Assembly (NCBI GenBank): GCA_019410445.1
Contig: DXSO01000005.1
Location: 1-6,618, forward strand
Reading direction: 5' to 3'
DNA length: 6,618 nt
Source of the DNA: Sutterella sp.
GTDB lineage: Bacteria > Pseudomonadota > Gammaproteobacteria > Burkholderiales > Burkholderiaceae_F
Shown one piece after another: positions 1 through 6,618 of the stretch. Each line of letters opens with the position of its first letter. Position 1 is the stretch's first letter. The position numbers and the translations under genes were made by a program. The notes below the pieces were generated by a model. The model was not told the origin of the DNA. It saw nothing but the letters and a program-made list of their open reading frames with translations, and ran no database searches.

Positions 1-1
1 T

Positions 2-2965
2 ATTTGCTGTTATTGCTCTGGTGGCTGCGGAACGATTTGCTCGTCGCGCAACGGTGAGCTGATTAATCTCGAAGGGGATCCTGATCACCCGGTAAATCTT
101 GGCGGCTTATGCCCGAAAGGGGCAGCTATGTGGGGGTTGAGGAATATCGTCAACGCAGATCGTACGATTTCAAGTCATCCCGATCGTGTTCAGTATCCGA
201 TGGTGAGGCGCCCAGGTTCAGACAAATGGGAGCGTATCTCGTGGGATCAGGCAGCTAAGGAAATTGCACGTCACGTGAAAAAAACGCGTGATGCAAGTTT
301 TGTTGAAACCGAAGATGGCGTTACGGTTAATCGTTGCGATGGCATTGCCTCATTGGGGGCAGCCCAGCTCAACAACGAAGAAGGTTGGCTGGTGCAGAAA
401 TTTGCACGATCACTTGGTGTGGTTGCCATTGATAATCAGACTCGAGTTTGTCACTCATCAACCGTTGCGGGACTTGCTCCTAGTTTCGGGCGTGGTTCGA
501 TGACGAGTCATTGGTGTGACTTTGCCAACTCGGATGTCATTCTTACGATTGGTTCCAATAATGTCGAAAATCATCCCTTGAGTTCTCGTTGGGTGGAGCG
601 AGCTCAGGATCGCGGTGCTACTTGGATTGTTGTGGATCCTCGTTACTCTCGCTCAGCTGCACAAGCTGACATTTATGGCCGTTTGCGTCCAGGTACCGAC
701 ATCGCGTTCTTTGGCGGGATGATTAACTACATTCTGCAAAATGAGCTCTATCACAAAGAATATGTTTTGAGCTACACCAATGCAGCATGCCTGCTGCGTG
801 AAGACTATAAGTTTGACCCAGAGTCAGGCTTGTTCTCTGGTTGGGATCCGGTTAAAGAGAAGTACGACAATGAAACCTGGGGCTACGACGTTGAGAAAAA
901 GCAAATCTGGAATACGGCGGAAGGTTCAGCTTTTGCCTGGGTCAATAAACCAGGTACGCCTAAGTTCAAGACGCCGGCTTTGAAGCTTCTGAAGCGAGAC
1001 GAGACTCTCCAAGATCCTCGTTGCGTCATCAATGTTATGAAGGCTCACTATGCCCGTTACACGCCGGATGTGGTTGAACGCATCACTGGCATGGAACAGG
1101 AAGTGTTGCTCAAGATTTGGCAAACGTACGCTTCGACAGGTAAGGCTGATAAGGCAGGTTCGATTCTTTATGCATTGGGGCAGACCCAACATACTTACGG
1201 CTCACAAAATTGTCGCATCATGTGTGTTGTGCAGCTTTTGCTGGGCAATGTTGGCATAGCGGGCGGCGGTATCAACGCGCTGCGCGGTGAGCCAAATGTT
1301 CAAGGGTCGACTGACGTCGGCGCGTCTGTGCATCAGGCTCCGGGATATCTGTCCTGGCCTACTGGTAAAAATCATCCGACATTGGCTGACTATCTGTCAG
1401 TTGAAACGTATGCGGCTGGCTACTACAGCAATAAACCAAAATTCTGGGTTTCGGCTCTTAAAGAGTGGTTTGGCGAGAATGCAACGGTAGAAAACGACTA
1501 TTGCTACGATCTGTTGCCCAAAATCAGTCCACGCTATGACTACGCGCATTACACGACGATCATGACGTTTAATCAGATGCGTGATGAGAAAATTAAGGGC
1601 TACTTCTGCTGGGGTATGAATCCGGCTCACTCCACTCCCAATGCCAAGCATGCACGTCATTCAATGGCTAAGCTTGATTGGCTGGTGGTAGCGGATTGGT
1701 TCTTGACGGAAACAGCTGATTTTTGGCGCGCACCGGATATGAAGCCAGAGGAGGTCAAGACAGAGTGCTACTTCTTGCCTGCTGCGCTGATTTATGAGAA
1801 GACGGGATCCATTAACAATTCGGGTCGTTGGATTCAGTGGCGAGAAAAGTCTGTGGAGCCTCCCGGAGAGGCTATGGCTGACTTCGATCAGTTGTTGCTG
1901 TTGTGGCGTGAAATTCGAGCTCTGTACGAGAAAGAAGGAGGAGCTTGTCCGGATCAGATCCTCAAGACCAACATGGATTACACAATTGACGGAAAACCGG
2001 ATATTCGCGCGCTTTGTTGGGCGATGAATGGGTACGATGTCAAAACCGGAAAACTTTTGCCTGGCTATGCAGCTTTGCAGGCTGACGGCAGCACGGCTTG
2101 CGGCATTTGGATTTTCTCAGGTTACTACAACAACGAGGCCAATAAACTGGATCCGATGAAGCAGCCGATGACGCGCCGCAATAAGGATGATCCTACTGGT
2201 CTTGGATTGTTCCCGCAGTGGTCCTTTGCTTGGCCTGCAAACAGAAGAATTCTGTACAACCGTGCTTCGGCTGATGAAACCGGAAAACCGTGGAATCCCA
2301 ACCGTGTATTGGTTGAGTGGAAGGACGGCAAATGGATTCAGAACGACGTCGGTGATTTTGTGACGGCAGTACCTCCGGATCGGAATGCGTTCTTCATGAC
2401 GTGGGAGCAGCAAGCTCGTTTGTTTGCATATTCGATGAATGACGGACCGCTGCCGGAGCATTTTGAACCGCATGAGACTCCGGTGAAGAATTTGCTAAAC
2501 GGGGCCGGTGGGAATCCCTGTGCGCTTTATACGAAGGATCCTTCTGTCAAACGAGGCAACGTCAAGGACTACCCGTATGTTGTGACGACTTATTCCGTGG
2601 TCGAGCACTGGCAGAGTGGAACGCAAACTCGCAATATTCCTTGGCTCAATGAGTTGATTCCCTGCAACTTTATCGAGATCAGTGAAGAGCTGGCTAAGGA
2701 AAAGGGCATTAAAAACGGACAGATGGTGCGAGTCTGGAACAATCGTGGTGATGTGAAGGTAGCCGCGATGGTAACAAAACGCATGAAGCCGATGCTGATT
2801 GATGGCAAGGTGACTCATGTTGTTGGCATGCCGCACCATTTCTCGTGGGCAACGAAGTTTGCAACTGGTGACAATGTCAACGACTTGACGCCCAACGTGG
2901 GTGACCCCAATTCGTGGATTCCTGAATACAAGGCGTTCCTTGTGAATCTGGAACCTGTCCGCTGA
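2..2965 (+). CDS. fdnG: Formate dehydrogenase (FDH-N/FDH-O type) alpha catalytic subunit, Cys variant, 5'-truncated by window
   Basis: Catalytic subunit that oxidises formate to CO2 at a Mo/W-bis-MGD centre, normally on the periplasmic side. The frame is open to the first base, giving 987 visible residues. By comparison with E. coli FdnG (about 1015 aa, recalled) some 48 N-terminal residues are missing, including the expected Tat signal. The Met at 128 is internal, because the 4Fe-4S ligands lie before it: visible residues C2, C5, C9 and C37, followed by the conserved Lys of CPKG. The active-site motif NQTRVCHSSTVAGLAPSFGR has Cys (visible residue 150, TGT 449-451) where E. coli has selenocysteine, with the adjacent His kept. 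Later landmarks are YALGQTQHTYGSQN, NALRGEPNVQG and a C-terminal molybdopterin-dinucleotide-binding domain ending NSWIPEYKAFLVNLEPVR. About 27 residues are inserted around 881-991. The stop lies 21 bases before the beta start. FdnG versus FdoG cannot be decided, so the symbol denotes the family. Confidence 0.96.
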   Translation: MCCYCSGGCGTICSSRNGELINLEGDPDHPVNLGGLCPKGAAMWGLRNIVNADRTISSHPDRVQYPMVRRPGSDKWERISWDQAAKEIARHVKKTRDASFVETEDGVTVNRCDGIASLGAAQLNNEEGWLVQKFARSLGVVAIDNQTRVCHSSTVAGLAPSFGRGSMTSHWCDFANSDVILTIGSNNVENHPLSSRWVERAQDRGATWIVVDPRYSRSAAQADIYGRLRPGTDIAFFGGMINYILQNELYHKEYVLSYTNAACLLREDYKFDPESGLFSGWDPVKEKYDNETWGYDVEKKQIWNTAEGSAFAWVNKPGTPKFKTPALKLLKRDETLQDPRCVINVMKAHYARYTPDVVERITGMEQEVLLKIWQTYASTGKADKAGSILYALGQTQHTYGSQNCRIMCVVQLLLGNVGIAGGGINALRGEPNVQGSTDVGASVHQAPGYLSWPTGKNHPTLADYLSVETYAAGYYSNKPKFWVSALKEWFGENATVENDYCYDLLPKISPRYDYAHYTTIMTFNQMRDEKIKGYFCWGMNPAHSTPNAKHARHSMAKLDWLVVADWFLTETADFWRAPDMKPEEVKTECYFLPAALIYEKTGSINNSGRWIQWREKSVEPPGEAMADFDQLLLLWREIRALYEKEGGACPDQILKTNMDYTIDGKPDIRALCWAMNGYDVKTGKLLPGYAALQADGSTACGIWIFSGYYNNEANKLDPMKQPMTRRNKDDPTGLGLFPQWSFAWPANRRILYNRASADETGKPWNPNRVLVEWKDGKWIQNDVGDFVTAVPPDRNAFFMTWEQQARLFAYSMNDGPLPEHFEPHETPVKNLLNGAGGNPCALYTKDPSVKRGNVKDYPYVVTTYSVVEHWQSGTQTRNIPWLNELIPCNFIEISEELAKEKGIKNGQMVRVWNNRGDVKVAAMVTKRMKPMLIDGKVTHVVGMPHHFSWATKFATGDNVNDLTPNVGDPNSWIPEYKAFLVNLEPVR

Positions 2966-2974
2966 CAGTGAGAC

Positions 2975-2980
2975 AAGGAG
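2975..2980 (+). promoter_or_regulatory. Ribosome binding site of the beta subunit gene
   Basis: AAGGAG lies six bases before the ATG at 2987. This is a near-ideal Shine-Dalgarno site and fixes the beta start. It sits in the 21-base gap after the alpha stop, so the beta gene has its own translation initiation within the shared transcript. Confidence 0.85.
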
Positions 2981-2986
2981 AAAATA

Positions 2987-3874
2987 ATGGCAAAGAATAA
3001 GGAAGTCGCCATTTTGTTTGACGCATCGCACTGCACGGGCTGCAAGGGCTGCCAAGTTGCCTGCAAGCAGTGGAATGGTTTGCCTGCACCGACACAATTG
3101 AATTCAATTCCGTTTACGGGAAGCTACCAGTCGCCGGCAGATCTCAATGGTGATACGCGATTGATAATGACTTTTGCCGAGCATGAATCCGGCAATAAGT
3201 TTCAGCCGCTTAATTTTGCGATTGGTCGTAGATCGTGTTTTCACTGTACGGATGCGGCTTGTGTGGAGATTTGTTCGTCAGGTGCTCTCTACAAGACGGA
3301 AAAGGGAGTCGTGGCATTCGACACAGACAAGTGCAACGGTTGTACGTATTGTCAGTCAGCATGTCCGTTCGACGTGCCTCGCTTCCGACCGACAGACAAG
3401 CGTATTGATAAGTGCACGCTGTGCCTTGACCGTTTGGAAGAGGGAGGCATTCCAGCTTGCGTGAAGACTTGTCAGCCTGAGGCTTTGTGCTTCGGCCCTC
3501 GCGATGAGATGATCGAAAAAGGTCTTAAGCGTGTCGAGTTCCTAAAGAAGAAGGGATTTGACAAGGCCGAGCTTTACGGGGTTAACGAAATGGGAGGTCT
3601 GCACACATTAACTGTGTGCAAGCACGGTCATGAGGCGTATGGCTTGCCGACCAATCCGGTGAAAAATGAAGTGATCACCATGGGTAAGGCAATGCGAACG
3701 GTTACTGCCGTGGGTACCGCTGCTGTGGTGGCGGGGCTGGCGGTGTCCTTGGTGGCTGCTCGTGGTTATCGTCGTGATGAGATGACGATAGAAGAGGCTA
3801 AGAAGCATTGGACGCCAGAGCAAAGAGAGAAGGCTGACCGAGAAGTCGCCGCGCTCAAGCGTGATCCAGAATAG
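2987..3874 (+). CDS. fdnH: Formate dehydrogenase beta subunit, four [4Fe-4S] ferredoxin-type, membrane-anchored
   Basis: Electron-transfer subunit linking the alpha active site to the gamma cytochrome. Its 295 aa match the usual family length (E. coli FdnH is about 294). Sixteen Cys form four cluster motifs: C16/C19/C22/C26, C84/C87/C92/C96 (x2, x4, x3), C116/C119/C122/C126, and C143/C146/C158/C162 (x2, x11, x3). Ligands are shared between neighbouring motifs in this family. Residues about 236-258 form one hydrophobic helix rich in Ala and Val, followed by RGYRR and a charged tail. This matches the single C-terminal anchor of FdnH, whose body is periplasmic. There is no N-terminal signal peptide, which fits Tat export as a passenger of the alpha subunit. 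A strong AAGGAG site supports the start. The stop is 20 bases before the gamma start. The symbol could equally be fdoH. Confidence 0.96.
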   Translation: MAKNKEVAILFDASHCTGCKGCQVACKQWNGLPAPTQLNSIPFTGSYQSPADLNGDTRLIMTFAEHESGNKFQPLNFAIGRRSCFHCTDAACVEICSSGALYKTEKGVVAFDTDKCNGCTYCQSACPFDVPRFRPTDKRIDKCTLCLDRLEEGGIPACVKTCQPEALCFGPRDEMIEKGLKRVEFLKKKGFDKAELYGVNEMGGLHTLTVCKHGHEAYGLPTNPVKNEVITMGKAMRTVTAVGTAAVVAGLAVSLVAARGYRRDEMTIEEAKKHWTPEQREKADREVAALKRDPE

Positions 3875-3881
3875 ATCCCTC

Positions 3882-3887
3882 AAGGAG
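3882..3887 (+). promoter_or_regulatory. Ribosome binding site of the gamma subunit gene
   Basis: AAGGAG lies seven bases before the ATG at 3895, in the 20-base gap after the beta stop. It supports this start for the gamma subunit. Confidence 0.85.
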
Positions 3888-3894
3888 TAAAAAT

Positions 3895-4623
3895 ATGACT
3901 CGCTATATCCAGCGTCATTCGCTTCTGACTCGCGTTACGCACGGGGTTGCTGCAATCGCCTGCATCCTGTTGACGTTTACGGGGTTGTTTGTATTTGTGC
4001 CTTCTTTGGGTGGAGGGCTTATGGGGGGTGACTTCACGTATGCCATGCGTATGCTGCATCGTCTTCTCGCCGTTCCCTTCATTGTGGTGCCCGTGCTGGC
4101 TATTTTGATCAGTCCAAAGGGGTTTGTGCACCTTTTTAAGGAAGATATTTTTGGCAAATGGGATAAGGACGATGTGGCTTGGGCTATGAAGTTCCCGTTG
4201 TATCTCTTTGCCCCTTCCAAGGTTCATATGCCTCCTCAGCATCATGTAAAGTCAGCCCAGCGTCTGGCTGACGGAGCTTTGGTGTTTTTTGGAATTTTCA
4301 TGGCTTTGTCCGGATTGGTGCTTTGGCTTAACACAGGCATTTTCCCGGACGGAACGGGGAAGGTGGACTTTGCTCCGGAGACGGTTCTTATGGCGAAGTT
4401 CATTCATGATGTGTTTTTCTTCCTGACTGTTTTTGTGGGAATTGCGCACATCTATCTGGGTGCGGGTATTTTCCAGCCTTACCGAGGAACAGCTCGGCTT
4501 ATGTTTGGGGATGGCAAGGTCTCTGAGTCCGATGCTGCTTATCACTGGGGGTATTGGGCCAATGAAGAGTTGGCACTTGGAAAAAATGTCACGGAGGAAC
4601 CAGATAAAAAGAGTGGTAAGTAA
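3895..4623 (+). CDS. fdnI: Formate dehydrogenase gamma subunit, di-heme cytochrome b
   Basis: Inner-membrane cytochrome b subunit that takes electrons from the beta subunit and reduces quinone. It has 242 aa against 217 in E. coli FdnI. Four hydrophobic helices lie at about residues 16-36, 52-73, 124-145 and 166-192. The four expected heme ligands can be placed by spacing: H16 and H55 (39 apart, as H18/H57 in E. coli) and H171 and H185 (14 apart, as H155/H169). The extra length lies in the cytoplasmic loop between helices 2 and 3, the helix 3-4 loop, and the C-terminal tail after PYRGTARLMFGDGKVS. By-eye alignment of YNAGQK in E. coli FdnI with VKSAQR here puts Lys119 where E. coli has the quinone-site Asn110; Gln is kept. 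It ends in a polar tail, TEEPDKKSGK. The gene closes the structural part of the operon. Confidence 0.94.
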   Translation: MTRYIQRHSLLTRVTHGVAAIACILLTFTGLFVFVPSLGGGLMGGDFTYAMRMLHRLLAVPFIVVPVLAILISPKGFVHLFKEDIFGKWDKDDVAWAMKFPLYLFAPSKVHMPPQHHVKSAQRLADGALVFFGIFMALSGLVLWLNTGIFPDGTGKVDFAPETVLMAKFIHDVFFFLTVFVGIAHIYLGAGIFQPYRGTARLMFGDGKVSESDAAYHWGYWANEELALGKNVTEEPDKKSGK

Positions 4624-4662
4624 GTCAAAACGTTAATTTTTTATCTCATAATCCGACAATCG

Positions 4663-4700
4663 GCAGTGCGTGAGTGCGAGTGATCGCATCCACGCACTGC
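4663..4700. other. Strong hairpin between structural and maturation genes
   Basis: A perfect 10-bp inverted repeat, GCAGTGCGTG (4663-4672) and CACGCACTGC (4691-4700), encloses a second stem TGCGA (4675-4679) and TCGCA (4684-4688). The two stems are joined by one G-U pair and one A-C mismatch. The loop is GTGA, a GNRA-type tetraloop when transcribed. The result is an almost continuous 17-bp stem. No T tract follows on either strand, so it does not look like a classical intrinsic terminator. Possible roles are protection or processing of the fdnGHI transcript end, partial attenuation before fdhE, or a dispersed palindromic repeat. Function is inferred; the symmetry is directly visible. Confidence 0.75.
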
Positions 4701-4731
4701 AAGCCCCAACAAAGCCACAGTCAAATTCATC

Positions 4732-5613
4732 ATGCTTAACCTGAAAAAGCTCGATCGCTTGTTTGCCAAAGGCAACATCAATCCTGCAGAGGATCAATTT
4801 CTTGCCATGTTGCGAACAGCGGCGCTAGTGAAGGCAGAGTTGCATTTGGAAGCTCCGGAATGGACTCAGGAAGAACTTGTCAATGCATTGCACGGTAAGA
4901 AGCCGCTTTTTGCTAACCGCATTGTTCCGATGCCGCAGCAGGAGTATGTGCACGTGTTTAAATTGCTCAAGCAGGCTGTTTGTGCTGCCAGTCTTCATTC
5001 TGAAGCTTGGTTGGGGATGCCTGAGCCAGAAGTCGTTTTTACACAAGCGAATTTGGATGTGATGTCCAAAAATCCGGAAGCACTGTGGGATGTGCTGGAA
5101 AAGGCTGGAGTGGATCTTGAGCGTGCACAAGAACAGTTTGTTCCGGTAGCGGCGTTTGCTATGCGCGTATTCTTTGAAGATGCGGCTGTGCAAGCGAGTG
5201 AAGCGATGGATCGATTGGTGCCTGACACGGTTCATTTTGCCCGCAGCGTCTCGTGTCCTGTATGCGGGATGCGAGCTTCTATGGCTGGTGTTGGAGCCAC
5301 GCAGAATCGCGGTAATGTGAAGCGACTGCATTGCTCCTGTTGTGGTGCAAGTTGGCAGTTTGAACGCATTCGTTGTGCAATTTGTGGAACGGATGCCACT
5401 TCGGATTTGCGGTACGTGCACTTGCAGGGAGATGATAAGCATCGACTTCATGTTTGCTCTTCATGCGGGGGAGCTGTGCCTACGGTATTTGGTGCTGAGT
5501 CGGATGAATTTGATCCGGATTTTGAGACATGGCGTTGTGCTGAATTGATTGTGGCATTTCAGGAAAAGCGTGCTGAAGCACAAAAAGAGACCGAAATGGC
5601 AGGTAATGCCTGA
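4732..5613 (+). CDS. fdhE: Formate dehydrogenase accessory protein FdhE
   Basis: Cytoplasmic maturation factor for respiratory formate dehydrogenases. E. coli FdhE is a rubredoxin-like, iron-binding protein that interacts with the catalytic subunits. This protein has 293 aa (E. coli about 309). The N-terminal half is helical and divergent, with a segment like the FdhE core (PAEDQFLAMLRTAALVKAEL). The C-terminal half carries four CxxC pairs: C175/C178, C201/C204, C215/C218 and C242/C245. The context RLHCSCCGASWQFERIRCAIC parallels the E. coli LHCNLCETEW...VKCSNC region. The ATG at 4732 has no recognisable Shine-Dalgarno site, but the same frame has a stop at 4681 and no ATG, GTG or TTG between, so a longer protein is excluded. 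ATG 4807 (residue 26) is possible but would remove conserved-looking sequence. The gene is 108 bases after the gamma stop, beyond a strong hairpin. Confidence 0.93.
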   Translation: MLNLKKLDRLFAKGNINPAEDQFLAMLRTAALVKAELHLEAPEWTQEELVNALHGKKPLFANRIVPMPQQEYVHVFKLLKQAVCAASLHSEAWLGMPEPEVVFTQANLDVMSKNPEALWDVLEKAGVDLERAQEQFVPVAAFAMRVFFEDAAVQASEAMDRLVPDTVHFARSVSCPVCGMRASMAGVGATQNRGNVKRLHCSCCGASWQFERIRCAICGTDATSDLRYVHLQGDDKHRLHVCSSCGGAVPTVFGAESDEFDPDFETWRCAELIVAFQEKRAEAQKETEMAGNA

Positions 5614-5628
5614 AGCAATAAAGAGATA

Positions 5629-5633
5629 AAGGA
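5629..5633 (+). promoter_or_regulatory. Probable ribosome binding site of fdhD
   Basis: AAGGA is followed by AGC and then the ATG at 5637. The purine run is good but its spacing of three bases is shorter than usual. The next in-frame ATG at 5658 would be 24 bases away, too far for this site, so 5637 is the better start. Confidence 0.6.
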
Positions 5634-5636
5634 AGC

Positions 5637-6476
5637 ATGACGTACGTTCAGCCGAAGATGACCGATTGTCAGAGTGCCCCGATAGGAGCCAGCAGAGTTG
5701 AGGTTCTGGATCTGGACGGAACGAAAAGAACAGACTTCGTAATCAAGGAAGTGCCGGCAGCATTGGTCTACAACGGTATTTCTCATACGGTCATGATGGT
5801 CACCCCAGAGTATCTCGAAGACTTTGCTCTAGGATTTTCGTTAGCCGAAGGTATAGTAAAGACTCCTTCTGAGGTTTATGACATTGAAGTTCTTCCTGCT
5901 TGTGCGGGAGGTTTTGAAGTGCATCTGACGGTGTCCTCAGAGTCGTTTTGGAAACTCAAAGAACGACGCCGTACGATGGCAGGACGAACTGGCTGCGGGA
6001 TCTGTGGAACAGAAAGTTTGAATGAAGTTGTTCGCCCCATCGAGCCATTACCATTCACTCAGCGGTTTGATTTAAAACATTACGATCAGGGCTTAAAGGG
6101 TCTTGCCAAAACCGAGTTGCTTCGAACGCTTACCGGAGGTACGCATTCGGCTGTGTGGCTTCGCGAGGATGGGACGATGGCTTTCGGCAGAGAGGATGTT
6201 GGACGGCATGTGGCCTTGGATAAACTTCTTGGGTGTCGGGCTCGTCAACAGATAGTCAACGGTGCGCTTTTTGTAAGCTCTCGCGCCTCTTATGAGATGG
6301 TGCAAAAAGCAGCAGCCTGTGGAGTGGAAATTCTATTTGCAGTTTCAGCTCCGACAGCTTTGGCGGTTGAAGTGGCACGTCGTTGCAATATGACTCTCGC
6401 AGCATTTTGTCGCGATAAACGCGCCAATATTTATACGCATCCTCAGCGTTTGATTGGTTTGCCAACACAGCCTTAA
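5637..6476 (+). CDS. fdhD: Formate dehydrogenase sulfurtransferase/accessory protein FdhD
   Basis: In E. coli FdhD carries sulfur from IscS to the bis-MGD cofactor, a step needed for formate dehydrogenase activity; it acts in the cytoplasm before export. The 279 aa match the family length (E. coli about 277). Landmarks in order are EVPAALVYNGISH (38-50), TPEYLEDFALGFSLAEGI (56-73), RTGCGICGTES with the sulfur-transfer pair C120/C123 (E. coli C121/C124), GGTHSAVW, FGREDVGRHVALDKLLG, and LFVSSRASYEMVQKAAACGVEILFAVSAPTALAV. All family blocks are intact. The start lies 23 bases after the fdhE stop, so the two maturation genes are probably co-transcribed. A Cys-type enzyme would be expected to need this sulfur transfer as much as a Sec-type enzyme. 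Confidence 0.96.
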   Translation: MTYVQPKMTDCQSAPIGASRVEVLDLDGTKRTDFVIKEVPAALVYNGISHTVMMVTPEYLEDFALGFSLAEGIVKTPSEVYDIEVLPACAGGFEVHLTVSSESFWKLKERRRTMAGRTGCGICGTESLNEVVRPIEPLPFTQRFDLKHYDQGLKGLAKTELLRTLTGGTHSAVWLREDGTMAFGREDVGRHVALDKLLGCRARQQIVNGALFVSSRASYEMVQKAAACGVEILFAVSAPTALAVEVARRCNMTLAAFCRDKRANIYTHPQRLIGLPTQP

Positions 6477-6554
6477 TTATCTTTAGCGCAGATGGTCATG
6501 GCTGATTCAAACTGCAATCAAAGAAAGCAAATGGTGGTAATGGTTGTTGGCAAA
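6458..6554. repeat. 10-bp inverted repeat spanning the end of fdhD and its downstream region
   Basis: TTTGCCAACA (6458-6467, last codons of fdhD) is the exact reverse complement of TGTTGGCAAA (6545-6554), with 77 bases between. A second overlapping pair, CACAGC (6466-6471) and GCTGTG (6558-6563), could form a competing pairing. The loop is long and no T tract follows, so a terminator role is weak. It could be chance. Confidence 0.35.
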
Positions 6555-6618
6555 TAAGCTGTGGTGTCAGGGGCGAGAAGTGTTGCTACCGGATCTTAGT
6601 CAATGCTGAGTCCTGTAG
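6477..6618. other. Region after fdhD without a supported gene
   Basis: These 142 bases show no long reading frame on either strand; all three reverse frames meet a stop within about 35 bases of the window end. The only ATG-initiated frame of note on the + strand (6492-6557, 21 residues) has no ribosome binding site. I see no convincing terminator, tRNA or promoter. It is probably intergenic. Confidence 0.5.

Noticed and set aside
128..130. ATG at 128 as the start of the alpha subunit
   Set aside because: The frame is open to base 2 and the upstream codons encode the conserved 4Fe-4S cysteines and CPKG motif, so this Met is internal.
452..490. Vestigial bacterial SECIS hairpin after the Cys codon
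   Set aside because: Similarity to the E. coli fdnG region is explained by protein conservation (TVAGLAP), and the remaining GCG/TGC stem is only about three pairs.
78..2543. Several GGATCC hexamers within the alpha gene
   Set aside because: Most fall where ordinary codons such as Asp-Pro or Gly-Ser occur, with no regular spacing or flanking repeat.
2495..3097. 200-residue open frame on the minus strand
   Set aside because: It lies opposite the highly conserved end of alpha and start of beta, shows no recognisable family and is best explained as an antisense shadow.
4647..4652. CATAAT as the -10 box of an fdhE promoter
   Set aside because: It matches five of six consensus bases, but no -35-like hexamer is found at 16-18 bases upstream; too weak to call.
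4663..4700. Hairpin as a classical intrinsic terminator
   Set aside because: AAGCCCCAAC follows it rather than a T run, and the minus strand also lacks an adjacent T run.
4825..5451. 208-residue open frame on the minus strand
   Set aside because: It is opposite fdhE, whose four CxxC pairs make the + strand gene clear; the antisense product has no recognisable features.
6492..6557. Small + strand ORF of 21 residues
   Set aside because: It has no ribosome binding site and no recognisable sequence, and its length is what chance would give.

Overview
This window carries one gene cluster, all on the + strand: a membrane-bound, periplasm-facing formate dehydrogenase of the FDH-N/FDH-O (FdnGHI/FdoGHI) type, followed by two formate dehydrogenase maturation genes. 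The order is alpha subunit (5' end cut off by the window edge), beta iron-sulfur subunit, gamma cytochrome b subunit, fdhE, fdhD. The proteins resemble proteobacterial homologues. Moderate base composition (by eye near 50% GC), strong AAGGAG ribosome binding sites and the fdnGHI-fdhE-fdhD order suggest a beta- or gammaproteobacterium. A Sutterellaceae-like gut anaerobe is one guess, but the sequence alone does not fix the taxon.

Layout. 2-2965 is the catalytic alpha subunit, open to the first base; its start and expected Tat signal lie upstream. 2987-3874 is the four-cluster ferredoxin-like beta subunit with a C-terminal membrane anchor. 3895-4623 is the four-helix di-heme gamma subunit. These three are separated by only 20-21 bases, each with its own Shine-Dalgarno site, so they look like one transcription unit. 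A 108-base gap (4624-4731) holds a strong hairpin (4663-4700) with no T tract after it. fdhE (4732-5613) and fdhD (5637-6476) follow, 23 bases apart. The last 142 bases (6477-6618) hold no gene I can support.

How the parts work together (family knowledge applied to these sequences): FdhD passes sulfur to the molybdenum or tungsten bis-MGD cofactor of the alpha subunit. FdhE binds the catalytic subunit during maturation. The folded alpha-beta pair is exported by Tat using the alpha signal. The beta tail and the gamma subunit then anchor the complex. Electrons from formate pass from the active site through one 4Fe-4S cluster in alpha, four in beta and two hemes b in gamma to quinone.

The most notable points are a cysteine codon (TGT, 449-451) where E. 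coli FdnG has selenocysteine; an insertion of about 27 residues in alpha; an apparent loss of the quinone-site asparagine in gamma; and the hairpin between the structural and maturation genes. I see no mobile element, CRISPR array, RNA gene or unknown multi-gene system. This is a recognisable respiratory operon with some unusual details.
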